From JAKFWI01 sp031398975 (GTDB lineage Bacteria; Pseudomonadota; Alphaproteobacteria; Caulobacterales; Aquidulcibacteraceae), in contig JANNOI010000010.1 in NCBI GenBank assembly GCA_031398975.1, forward strand, positions 1-16,664: DNA of 16,664 nt, written 5' to 3'. Shown piece after piece: positions 6,219 through 13,584 of this stretch; positions within the stretch are counted from its first letter, which is position 1, and the number at the start of each line of letters is the position of its first letter. Position numbers and translations under genes: made by a program. The notes under the pieces are model-generated. The model searched no databases and was not told the DNA's origin. It saw only the letters and a list, made by a program, of their open reading frames with translations.

Positions 6219-8379
6219 GCCCTCCGGGGCGGCCGTCCTCGCATTCGAGGTCGCCGGGGGAAAGACCGCGTCCGGATGGGCCTGCCGGGCGGGCGATGCG
6301 CTCAGCGTGGAGGCCGATCTGCTTGCGGCGCTCGGCCTCAAGCTTGCCGCGCAAGGGCCGGGGCGGACGCCGCTCGCGGCCATACCGGGCCTGTCCTATA
6401 CGATCGACGAGGCCTTGGGGGTGGTGCGGATCGTCTGCACGCCGGCCTGCTTCCCCGAAACACGCCTCTCCCCCGCACGCTTCCCGGCCGTGAGCCAAAG
6501 CGCGGGCGTGGAGCGTCTCAGCGGGGTGAGCGTTGATTACGACCTCTCCTTCACCGCGGAGGAGGGGCGCACCCAAGCCGGGGCCTATCTCGACGCGGCG
6601 GTCTTCGCCCCGGCGGGGCTGTTGGAGAACGATCTGGTGCTCCAGGACGGGCGGGCCGCGCTCCGGCTGGAGACGGCCCTCACCCGCGATTTTCCGGACC
6701 GGCGCACGCGGCTGCGGGTCGGCGACGGGCTATCCGGGACGGGGGCGTGGGGCAGCGCGGTCCGGTTCGCGGGGGTGAAGCTCGCCACCGATTTCAGCCT
6801 CTCGCCCAGTTTCATCACCTTCCCCACCCCGGTCCTGACCGGTGCGGCCGCAGCGCCCGCGGTGGTGGACGTCTATGTGGACGGCGTGCGCCGCTATTCC
6901 GCCTCGACCCCGGCGGGGCCGTTCGCGATCGACGATCCTCCGCTGGTCGCCGGGGCCGGGGTGGCCACCGTGGTGGTCACCGACGCGCTGGGGCGCCAGC
7001 AGAGCGTGGCGGCCCCGTTTTACGCCAGCCGCTCGTTGCTAAAGCCCGGGTTGAGCGATTTCTCCCTCGATATCGGGGCCGAACGGCAAGCTTATGGCGA
7101 GGAGAGCTGGCGCTATGGCGGGCCGCTTGCGGCCGCGTCCTGGCGGCGGGGCCAGCGCAGCGGCGCAACGCTCGAGGGGCGCGCCGAGGGCGGGCGCGGC
7201 CATGCGGCGGCGGGATTTTCCGCCGCCGCCGCCCATACGAAGCTTGGCCACGCGGAGGGGACGCTGGCCCTCAGCAGCGGCGTCAAGGGTCCGGGGACGC
7301 TGGCGAAGCTGGGCTGGACGCGGGATGCGCGCGCGCTGACCCTGAGCCTGACGGGGGAGGCCGCGAGCGCCGGTTTCGCCCGCCTGGGCGACGAACAGGA
7401 CGCCCGCGCCGCCCGCTTCAGAACCACCGCCTCCACCGGCTTCCAGACCGGGGCGGGGGCCGTCAATCTGGGGGTCTCCCAAGCCGATTTCCGCGGCGAA
7501 AGCGACGTGCGCAGCTGGAACGCGCGCTGGAGCGGCCCGGTGGGCAAGCGCGCGACTTTGGCGCTGACCGCCTTCCACGCCCCGGTCCCCAACGACGCCT
7601 TCTCCGTCTCGGTAAGCCTCAGCGCCCCCCTGGGGGCCCGCGTGCGGGCCGGCGTGCAGGGCGAGAGTTCCGAGGATGGGGTGTCGGTCCAGTACCGGGC
7701 CCAGCGCACGCCCGACGATAGCGGGGGCTTCGGATGGCGAGTGGAGGCTGAGGCCGGGCCGGAACCGCGCGCCAGCGCCGGGGCCTCCTGGCTCGGTCCC
7801 GCCCTTCTCGCGCAGGCGGAGGCGGCGGAGGCGGACGGCGCGACCGGGGTCCGGCTACAGGCGGCGGGCGCGTTGGGCGTGGCGGGGCGCCAGGGCCTGG
7901 CCGCGCGCAGCCTGCGCGAGGGCTTCGCCCTGGTGGAGGCCGCCCCGGGCATGACGATCGCGCGCGAGAACCGCCCCATTGGCCAGGCCAATCGGCGCGG
8001 ACGCGTCGTCGTTTCCGGGCTCGCGCCCTACACCCCCCAGCGCCTCAGCATCGACCCCGCCCAAGCCCCGCTCCAGGCCCGCCTGGAAGTGGAGGAGCAG
8101 ATCGTCCTGGCGCCGCCGCGCTCCGGCGTGCGGGTCCGCTTCGCGATGGTGGAGGAGAAAGGGCGCTGGGTGGCGCTTTCGGGGCCCGACGGCGCGCCCG
8201 CCCCGGAGGGCGCGCTGCTGACGCGCGCGGAAGACGGGGTCAGGTTCTTCGTCGGCGAGGGGGGGCTTGCGTGGCTGTCCGCGCCGGGCGGGACGGGCCG
8301 GTTCAGCGCGGTGATGGGCGGGATCGCGTGCGTGGTCGAACTGGACGCGGAGGGCGATGGGCGATGCGTCAGGTCTTGA
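6184..8379 (+). CDS. Outer membrane usher, CsuD-like
   Basis: The gene encodes an outer-membrane pilus assembly pore of about 731 residues. The N-terminal domain (about 15-105) includes SVEADLLAALGL and the Cys pair TPAC (C85/C89). The barrel begins near VSVDYDLSF (116-123). A plug-like Ig region (about 222-285) carries VDVYVDGVRRYS and VVVTDALGRQQSVAAPFYAS. The C-terminal domains include GFALVEAAPGM, IGQANRRGRVVVSGLAPYTPQ and a late Cys (GGIACVVEL). The usher recruits chaperone-subunit complexes and secretes the growing fibre. The only possible start in this frame is TTG 6184 (the frame opens after a stop at 6133-6135). The resulting N-terminus, rich in Pro and Ala, is not a recognisable signal peptide. 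It is somewhat shorter than CsuD of Acinetobacter (about 830 residues by recall). The 5' end should be treated as uncertain. Confidence 0.88.
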   Translation: MFCAPPTPPAPEPSGAAVLAFEVAGGKTASGWACRAGDALSVEADLLAALGLKLAAQGPGRTPLAAIPGLSYTIDEALGVVRIVCTPACFPETRLSPARFPAVSQSAGVERLSGVSVDYDLSFTAEEGRTQAGAYLDAAVFAPAGLLENDLVLQDGRAALRLETALTRDFPDRRTRLRVGDGLSGTGAWGSAVRFAGVKLATDFSLSPSFITFPTPVLTGAAAAPAVVDVYVDGVRRYSASTPAGPFAIDDPPLVAGAGVATVVVTDALGRQQSVAAPFYASRSLLKPGLSDFSLDIGAERQAYGEESWRYGGPLAAASWRRGQRSGATLEGRAEGGRGHAAAGFSAAAAHTKLGHAEGTLALSSGVKGPGTLAKLGWTRDARALTLSLTGEAASAGFARLGDEQDARAARFRTTASTGFQTGAGAVNLGVSQADFRGESDVRSWNARWSGPVGKRATLALTAFHAPVPNDAFSVSVSLSAPLGARVRAGVQGESSEDGVSVQYRAQRTPDDSGGFGWRVEAEAGPEPRASAGASWLGPALLAQAEAAEADGATGVRLQAAGALGVAGRQGLAARSLREGFALVEAAPGMTIARENRPIGQANRRGRVVVSGLAPYTPQRLSIDPAQAPLQARLEVEEQIVLAPPRSGVRVRFAMVEEKGRWVALSGPDGAPAPEGALLTRAEDGVRFFVGEGGLAWLSAPGGTGRFSAVMGGIACVVELDAEGDGRCVRS

Positions 8380-8861
8380 TCGCGGCCGGGGCCGCGGGCG
8401 CGTGGGCGCTGGGCGGGTGGGCGAGCCAAGCCGCGGCGGCTTGCACCGGGCTCGGTTGCGCCTGCTCCGTGGACGCGACCGCGCTCGCCTTCGGGACCTA
8501 TGACACGCTGGCGCTCACCGCCACGGACGCGACCGGCAATGTCAGCGTGACCTGCAGCGGGCTGGCCGCGATCAGCGTGAGCTATGAGGTGGCCCTCTCG
8601 GACGGGGGCGCCACGACCTATGCGGGGCGGCGCCTCGCGAGCGGGGCGGGCGCGCTCAGCTACCAGCTCTATTCCACGGCCGCCCGTACGTCCGTCTGGG
8701 GTAATGGCCAAGAGGGAACGGTGACGCGCGGGGCCAGCTATTCCTTGTCCGTCCTGTTCAACCGCACCGACAATTTCCCGGTATACGGCCGCATTCCGGC
8801 AGGGCAGAACGTCGCGCCAGGGACCTACAGCGACAACGTCACGGTAACGGTGACTTTCTAG
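8364..8861 (+). CDS. SCPU-domain pilin, probable tip subunit
   Basis: This is a 165-residue protein from ATG 8364, with GGAGGG about nine bases upstream, overlapping the usher end by 16 bases. The signal peptide is residues 1-25 or so (ALGGWASQAAA). The mature protein begins almost at once with CTGLGCACSVDATALAFGTYD. Aligned to the first pilin, C34 matches C50 and C64 matches C80. YSTAARTSVWG, VYGRIPAGQ and the terminal YSDNVTVTVTF are conserved. There is no room for the N-terminal donor strand that the first pilin has. Under donor-strand exchange such a subunit can only sit at the tip. Known Csu tips (CsuE) have two domains, whereas this one has a single domain with two extra cysteines (C27, C32). 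The tip role is inferred. Confidence 0.85.
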   Translation: MRQVLIAAGAAGAWALGGWASQAAAACTGLGCACSVDATALAFGTYDTLALTATDATGNVSVTCSGLAAISVSYEVALSDGGATTYAGRRLASGAGALSYQLYSTAARTSVWGNGQEGTVTRGASYSLSVLFNRTDNFPVYGRIPAGQNVAPGTYSDNVTVTVTF

Positions 8862-8869
8862 CGCCTGTT

Positions 8870-8891
8870 CCGATCCGATAGACCTGATCGG
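8870..8891 (+). terminator. Weak hairpin after the pilus operon
   Basis: CCGATC (8870-8875) and GATCGG (8886-8891) form a six-pair stem with a ten-base loop nine bases after the last pilin stop codon. The following sequence is only moderately T-rich (TGTTTGTTTGG from 8899). It may be a weak terminator separating the pilus operon from galU, or simply a chance inverted repeat. Confidence 0.25.
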
Positions 8892-8977
8892 GCTCAATGT
8901 TTGTTTGGTCGCATTTTCGCACGATTAACCGGTATTCATGGCGCCGGAAAAGCTTCAGCCGGCAGGGGGAACGGGCG

Positions 8978-9880
8978 GTGTTCAAGAGGGTGCGCAAGGC
9001 GGTGCTGCCGGTGGCGGGGCTCGGGACGCGGGTGCTGCCGGCGACGAAATCGATCCCCAAGGAGATGCTGCCCGTCTTCGATCGCCCGGCCCTGCATTAT
9101 GTGGTGGACGAGGCGCTGGCGGCGGGGATCGAGCACATCGTGTTCGTCACCGGGCGCAACAAGCACGCGATCGAGGACTATTTCGATCGCGCCTACGAGC
9201 TTGAAGACACCCTGCGCACAAAGGGCAAGACGGAGCTGCTCGCCGAGCTCGAGGCGCAATTGCCGAAGGCCGGCGCGCTCAGCTTCGTGCGCCAGCAATC
9301 GCCGCTGGGCCTAGGCCACGCCGTCTGGTGCGCGCGCGACGTGGTGGGCGAGGAGCCGTTCGCTCTGCTGCTGCCGGACATGATGGTGATGGCCGAACCG
9401 AGCTGCCTCGCGCAGATGAACGCCGCCTATGGGCGGGTAGGCGGCAATGTGATCGCGGTCGAGCGCACGGGCCAGCCCGAGCTCTACGGCGTCGTAGATC
9501 CCGAGACCGAGGACCGGCCGCTCTTCAAGATCCGGGCGATGGTGGAGAAGCCCAAGCGCGAAAGCGCGCCCTCGAACCTCTTCATCAATGGCCGCTATAT
9601 CCTCCAGCCCGAGATTTTCGCGCTGCTCGAGCGTCAAAAGCCGGGCGCGGGCGGCGAGATCCAGCTCACCGATTCCATGGCCGCCCTGATGCGGGAGCAG
9701 CCCTTCTACGCCCTTGAATATGCAGGCAAAGTCTACGATTGCGGGGACAAGATCGGCTATTTGCGGGCCACGTTGGCGTTCGCGCTCTCGAATGCGCGAT
9801 GGGGGGCCGCCGCCCGCCAGGCGGTGCTCGAGGAATTGGAGGCCGCAGCGGCGCGCGCCGCGCTCAATCCAGCGCCGTAG
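8978..9880 (+). CDS. galU: UTP--glucose-1-phosphate uridylyltransferase
   Basis: The enzyme makes UDP-glucose from UTP and glucose-1-phosphate in the cytoplasm, supplying lipopolysaccharide, capsule and holdfast-type polysaccharides. The start is GTG 8978, with AGGGGGA about seven bases upstream; the further upstream ATG at 8897 would add 27 residues of non-conserved sequence. The 300-residue product fits the bacterial GalU length. Motifs seen are the nucleotide-binding AGLGTRVLPATKSIPKEMLP (13-32), QQSPLGLGHAV (106-116), the metal-binding Asp134 in LLPD, ELYGVV (168-173), VEKP with Lys191, GGEIQLTD (225-232) and DCGDK (254-258). All residues expected for activity appear present. It precedes a polysaccharide export region, which suits its role. 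Its last 17 bases overlap the end of a convergent small gene. Confidence 0.95.
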   Translation: MFKRVRKAVLPVAGLGTRVLPATKSIPKEMLPVFDRPALHYVVDEALAAGIEHIVFVTGRNKHAIEDYFDRAYELEDTLRTKGKTELLAELEAQLPKAGALSFVRQQSPLGLGHAVWCARDVVGEEPFALLLPDMMVMAEPSCLAQMNAAYGRVGGNVIAVERTGQPELYGVVDPETEDRPLFKIRAMVEKPKRESAPSNLFINGRYILQPEIFALLERQKPGAGGEIQLTDSMAALMREQPFYALEYAGKVYDCGDKIGYLRATLAFALSNARWGAAARQAVLEELEAAAARAALNPAP

Positions 9881-10169
9881 GCCGGGCGACGGGGGTGGGA
9901 AGCTGTTCCTGGCGTGCGTATTGCTGGGGGCCCGCGCTCCAGGCCTGAACGCCCCAATCCACGAGCTTGTACACGCCGGCCCAGGCCGCGACGCAATAGC
10001 AGATCACCCCGAGCGTCACCGCCCGCCGTGAAAGCCCCCGGCGCTGAGTGGGCGCCTCCGCGCGCCAGTCATGCCTCTGCACGCGTGCTCTACGCCGCTT
10101 CGACAACCGTACGATCCTCCCCGCGCCTGTCCGACGGTGGCCTGTCTTTTGCGGAGCGTCGTACGCCAT
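9864..10169 (-). CDS. Small basic single-pass membrane protein of unknown function
   Basis: I do not recognise a family. The chosen start ATG 10169-10167 has AGGA six bases upstream; the frame stays open to 10286, but the extra N-terminal residues have no better site. The 101-residue product has an Arg/Lys-dense cytoplasmic segment (residues 11-49, with clusters such as KRRRAR at 24-29), then one hydrophobic helix (about 50-72, VTLGVICYCVAAWAGVYKLV), and a short polar tail. The positive-inside rule puts the N-terminus in the cytoplasm. It converges on galU with a 17-bp overlap at the 3' ends and is divergent from the phosphatase gene. It could be a polysaccharide-region accessory protein, but nothing in the sequence shows that. 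The distinct hydrophobic segment and ribosome site support a real gene. Confidence 0.5.
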   Translation of the reverse strand: MAYDAPQKTGHRRTGAGRIVRLSKRRRARVQRHDWRAEAPTQRRGLSRRAVTLGVICYCVAAWAGVYKLVDWGVQAWSAGPQQYARQEQLPTPVARPTALD

Positions 10170-10438
10170 CGGCCGTCCTGACAAGATGCTGACGGCATTT
10201 TCACTGCGCGAAGCTGAATAAACCGTTGCATCCGGCGCGCGAATTACGTCCGGCGGGCCGATTCGCGCCCGCCGCACGCGGCGCATGCGGGGCGCGCATA
10301 AACTTCGGTCCGATTACGCGTGTGAAGAGTTAGTGTAGTTATGTGTAAGGGAAGCGAGTATGAGGTGCGGTCGAGGGGACATGCCAGGGGCGCGCCGGAC
10401 GCGGCGCAGACTTTCCGCTGGCCGCGGGGCTTAAGCAG
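10170..10438. promoter_or_regulatory. Divergent intergenic region before the phosphatase/export genes
   Basis: These 269 bases lie between a minus-strand small gene and the plus-strand phosphatase gene, so promoters for both are expected here. It contains a relatively AT-rich patch (about 10310-10370, with GTTAGTGTAGTTATGTGTAA) that stands out from the surrounding GC. A GC-rich imperfect inverted repeat lies near 10266-10302. No promoter elements can be fixed with confidence. Confidence 0.3.
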
Positions 10439-11191
10439 GTGAGCATGCGCGCCCTCCGGCTCGGCGCCCGCGCGCCGCTGACGCCGCCGGGCGAACGCAT
10501 CTATGCCATTGGCGATGTCCATGGCCGGGCCGATCTGCTCGCCCAATTGCTCGATCGGATTGCGGCCGATCTTGCGGGGTGGGAGGGCGCGGGCGCGCCC
10601 GTCTTGATATTTGTGGGCGATTACATCGACCGCGGCCTCTTTTCCCGGGAGGTTGTGGAGCGTTTATTGCGGGTGGGCCAGGAGGGCTATGCGCCGATCT
10701 TCCTGCGTGGCAACCACGAGGTGGCGATGCTGAACTTCCTCGATCGTCCCGAAACCGGGCCAGGCTGGTTCGCCCTCGGCGGCGCGGAGACGCTTTATTC
10801 CTACGGCGTGCGCGTGCCGGCGCCCGGGGCCTCGCCCGAGGCGCTGCGCGCCTGCGCCCGGGCGCTGCGCGCGGCGCTGCCGCAGGCGCACCTTCACTTC
10901 TTCTCCCAGCTCGATCTGCTGGCCCAGCGCGGGGATTATCTGTTCGTGCATGCGGGCCTGCGTCCCGGGCGCGCGCTCCCCGCCCAGACCGAGCAGGACC
11001 TTCTTGAGATCCGCGATCCGTTCCTGAAGTCCAAGAAAAAATGGCCGTTTGTGGTCGTCCATGGCCACACTCCGGTCCAAGAGGTGGTGCAGGACGGGCG
11101 GCGCATTTCGATCGATACCGGCGCTTATGCGACGGGGCGGTTGTCTGCGGTGCGGCTGGACGGGGCGTCCACGTTGGTTCTGTCCACCTGA
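10439..11191 (+). CDS. Metallophosphoesterase, PPP-type serine/threonine phosphatase family
   Basis: This is a 250-residue calcineurin-like phosphoesterase with the full dinuclear-metal signature: GDVHG (25-29), GDYIDRG (60-66), GNHE (91-94), HAG (171-173) and HGHT (208-211). These motifs match the bacterial PPP family (PrpA/lambda phosphatase-like), which removes phosphate from proteins or small phosphodiester/nucleotide substrates using Mn/Fe-type metals. There is no signal peptide, so the product is cytoplasmic. The start is taken as GTG 10439; ATG 10445, with AGG five bases before it, is about equally good. It lies 82 bp before the polysaccharide export gene on the same strand and may be cotranscribed with it. 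A link to tyrosine or serine phosphorylation control of polysaccharide export is possible but not shown. Confidence 0.88.
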   Translation: MSMRALRLGARAPLTPPGERIYAIGDVHGRADLLAQLLDRIAADLAGWEGAGAPVLIFVGDYIDRGLFSREVVERLLRVGQEGYAPIFLRGNHEVAMLNFLDRPETGPGWFALGGAETLYSYGVRVPAPGASPEALRACARALRAALPQAHLHFFSQLDLLAQRGDYLFVHAGLRPGRALPAQTEQDLLEIRDPFLKSKKKWPFVVVHGHTPVQEVVQDGRRISIDTGAYATGRLSAVRLDGASTLVLST

Positions 11192-11273
11192 GGGAGGGGC
11201 CCTTGACGACGCCGGGGAACAAAGGCTCAACCAACCGCCGCTCACGGGCACGGACGTTGCTAAAGGCGCCGGC

Positions 11274-12248
11274 ATGAAGTTCTCCCTGAAACGGTGGCGC
11301 GCGGTGTTCGCCGCCGGGGCCGCCGCCCTGTTCGCCGGTTTCGCCGCGCCGGGCGCGTTCGCCCAGGCGCCCGCCCCCTCCGAGCCCGCCCTGATCGAGC
11401 CCTCAGCCGTCCAGCCCGTTTCCGCCGCGGCCGCGTCCGCCGCCGCCCCCGCCCCGCCGCCCGCCCCCACGCCCCCGCCCCCGCCGGTGGCGCCCCCGCC
11501 GGCGCGGGCCCCGGGGGGCGCCCGGGGGGCCGCCCCTGCGTCCAGTGCGGCCAATGACGCCGCCAAGGATGGCTACATCCTCGGCGCGCGGGACCGGATC
11601 CGGATGATCGTGTTCGGGGAGCCGAACCTGTCCGGGGAATTCGTGGTGGACGGGATCGGGCGCATCGCGCTTCCGCTCGTGGGCGAGATCCAGGCGCTCA
11701 ACAAATCCGTGCGCGCGTTCGAGCGGGACGTCGAGGCGATCCTTCGGCAGGGCTATCTGAACGACCCCCGCGTCAGCGTCGAGGTGTTGAACTACCGGCC
11801 TTTCTACATCCTGGGCGAGGTCTCGCGCCCGGGCGAATACCCGTACACGTCGGGGCTTACCGTGTTCAACGCGGTGGCCACCGCCGGGGGCTTCACCGCG
11901 CTGGCCAACCAGACGCGGGCGCTGATCCGCCGGGCCGGGGAAACAACCGAGACGGATATGAGCCTGCTGGAGGGCGCCGTCGTCGTAGGGCCCGGGGATA
12001 CGATCCGGATCGTCAAGGGCGCGTTCTACATCCTGGGCGAGGTCAACCGGGCGGGGGAATACCCGTTCTCGGCGGGCATGACGGTGAACAACGCCGTCGC
12101 CTCTGCCGGGGGCTTCACCTACCGCGCCAATAAAAGCCGGGTGCATATCAAGCATCAGGGCGAGGACAAGGAGCGCCGCTACAAGCTCACTCCGAGCCTC
12201 CCGCTTAAGCCGGGGGACACGGTGCGCATCGGAGAGCGACTGTTTTGA
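11274..12248 (+). CDS. Outer membrane polysaccharide export protein (Wza/HfsD-like) with two SLBB domains
   Basis: This is a 324-residue protein from ATG 11274, with AAAGG about eight bases upstream. The signal peptide runs to about residue 29 (GAFAQ). A Pro/Ala-rich linker spans about 30-95. The Poly_export domain begins at YILGARDRIRMIVFGEP and contains LSGEFVVDGIGRIALPLVGEIQ. Two SLBB domains follow, each opening FYILGEV and carrying AVA.AGGFT. No lipobox is evident. Wza-type proteins form the outer-membrane exit channel for capsule, exopolysaccharide or holdfast. The two SLBB units are 74 residues each and align without gaps; the second ends exactly at the stop codon. With galU, the phosphatase and a candidate polymerase nearby, this is the core of a polysaccharide export region. 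No tyrosine kinase/copolymerase (Wzc-type) gene is in the window. Confidence 0.92.
   Translation: MKFSLKRWRAVFAAGAAALFAGFAAPGAFAQAPAPSEPALIEPSAVQPVSAAAASAAAPAPPPAPTPPPPPVAPPPARAPGGARGAAPASSAANDAAKDGYILGARDRIRMIVFGEPNLSGEFVVDGIGRIALPLVGEIQALNKSVRAFERDVEAILRQGYLNDPRVSVEVLNYRPFYILGEVSRPGEYPYTSGLTVFNAVATAGGFTALANQTRALIRRAGETTETDMSLLEGAVVVGPGDTIRIVKGAFYILGEVNRAGEYPFSAGMTVNNAVASAGGFTYRANKSRVHIKHQGEDKERRYKLTPSLPLKPGDTVRIGERLF
11802..12245 (+). repeat. In-frame tandem duplication of the SLBB domain (2 x 222 bp)
   Basis: Unit 1 is 11802-12023 and unit 2 is 12024-12245. Each is exactly 74 codons, and they align without gaps: both start TTCTACATCCTGGGCGAGGT, and both contain GAATACCCGT and GCCGGGGGCTTCACC. 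About half of the encoded residues are identical by eye. Unit 2 has the usual C-terminal SLBB sequence (TYRAN...KPGDTVRIGERLF), while unit 1 is more divergent at ALANQTRALIRR. Confidence 0.85.
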
Positions 12249-12252
12249 GGGC

Positions 12253-13440
12253 TCAGTCCTCGCCGTCGCTGCCCAAAGCGTGGGGCACGCCGCGGGCGCG
12301 CACGATGGCGGGATGGAGATCGTCGCGGTAGCTCGCCGCGAGCCCCAGCAGCAGCGCGAGCGTCGCCGAGGCCGCCGGCCCCGACCCGCCAAGCCCCGCG
12401 ATGGCGACGATAACAACCCCGCACGCCGCAAGCGCCGCGCCCCGCGAGGGCCGCCGGCCGCGGTCCTTCGCCTGGATCAGCGAGGCCACGAACAGCCCGA
12501 TCGAGGCCCCAAGCAGCAGCGCGCCCGCCCAGCCCGCTTCACGCGGCCAAGTCTGGATCACCCCGCCCGGCGCGCCCGAGCCCAGCCCCGCCGCTCCGGC
12601 GAGGCCCGCCTGGAAGCTCTGCGTCAGCGCCTCTAGCCGCGCATACGCGTCCGCCTGGCCGATCTTCGCCAGCAGCGCCACCCCGCCCCCGAACGCCAGC
12701 GTCACCGCAAGCGCCAGCAGCGCGACGCTCCCCCTGCGCCTCCGGCGGCGCGCCGCCAGCAGCGCCGCGAGCACGGCCGCGCCCAGAACCGCAGCGCCCG
12801 CCGCAGCGGCCGCGCTCGTCAGCAGCGCGCCCAGCAGCGTCCCGACAAGGGCCAGCGCCGGCGTCATCGCCCGGTGCGCCCGCGGGCGCCGGGGCCGGGC
12901 GCCGGCCGCTTGCGGGCTGCGCAATTCCTGGTGGAGGCACCCCGCCGCCAGTCCCGCGAACAGCGCAAACACGACGCCCGCCTGCCCCGCCCCCAGACTG
13001 AGCGCCTGCGCGCCGTCGCTCTGGGCCGCGCGCGCCGCCGCGAGCGCGGCAAGGCCCAGCGCCGCGGTGAGCAGCATCGTCTCCATCGCGCGCCGCCCAT
13101 GATGGGTGGCCACGCCCGCCACCGCGAGGCACCCTAGCGCGAGGGCGATCAGGTCAAAGGTTTCCGAGGCGGCAGCGAACGGATGGCGCGCGCCGAAGGC
13201 GCTCCCCGGCAGGGCGGCCTGCGCCGCGACCACCGCCACCAGCGCCCCATAGCACAAGGCCGCCGGCCAAAACCGGGCCAGCACGTCCAGCAGCGCGGCG
13301 CGCGTTCCGGGCAGCGCCAGCGTCAACAGGCCGGACGCCGAAAGCGCAAGGGTGAAGGCCGCCTCGCCCAGCTCTGGCGCGATCGCAGACAGCGCCAGCG
13401 CGCCGAAATGCAGCCCCGCGATAATCCCCGTATGGAGCAT
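12253..13440 (-). CDS. Multi-pass membrane protein, possible O-antigen ligase/polymerase-like
   Basis: The start is ATG 13440-13438, giving 395 residues that begin at once in a hydrophobic segment; a further upstream ATG adds 40 basic, non-hydrophobic residues. About ten hydrophobic segments are visible, very rich in Ala, Leu and Gly, with a basic cytoplasmic patch RRRRRR (231-236). The longest non-membrane loop (about 260-305) contains YARLEALTQSFQAGLAGAAG, then WPREAGWAGALLLGASIGLF. That loop resembles in general layout the large periplasmic loop and following helix of Wzy/WaaL/HfsC-type proteins (R near the loop start, 'E.G..G..ll' after it). If so, it would polymerise or ligate lipid-linked glycan in the inner membrane. 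It ends 4 bp from the export gene, convergent with it. The family assignment is tentative; an unrelated membrane protein cannot be excluded. Confidence 0.5.
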   Translation of the reverse strand: MLHTGIIAGLHFGALALSAIAPELGEAAFTLALSASGLLTLALPGTRAALLDVLARFWPAALCYGALVAVVAAQAALPGSAFGARHPFAAASETFDLIALALGCLAVAGVATHHGRRAMETMLLTAALGLAALAAARAAQSDGAQALSLGAGQAGVVFALFAGLAAGCLHQELRSPQAAGARPRRPRAHRAMTPALALVGTLLGALLTSAAAAAGAAVLGAAVLAALLAARRRRRRGSVALLALAVTLAFGGGVALLAKIGQADAYARLEALTQSFQAGLAGAAGLGSGAPGGVIQTWPREAGWAGALLLGASIGLFVASLIQAKDRGRRPSRGAALAACGVVIVAIAGLGGSGPAASATLALLLGLAASYRDDLHPAIVRARGVPHALGSDGED

Positions 13441-13584
13441 GGAAAGTCCGCCGCCGCCGCGCTTCCGCCCCGGTAAAAGCTTGGCCGAGGCCGCCCCTGT
13501 CAAGCCCGCCCGCGAAAGGGCGCCCCGTTGCGGCGTGCGGGCAAGGCGCGCTACATGCACCGCTTCGATTTCAAGGAGCTGTCG

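Noticed and set aside
7113..7991. Long minus-strand open frames opposite the usher
   Set aside because: They result from the GC-rich third positions of the usher; compositions are biased and have no motifs.
10263..10302. GC-rich imperfect inverted repeat between the small membrane gene and the phosphatase gene
   Set aside because: It lacks a T-run on either side and lies between divergent genes, so a terminator makes no sense. In such GC-rich DNA chance pairing is common.
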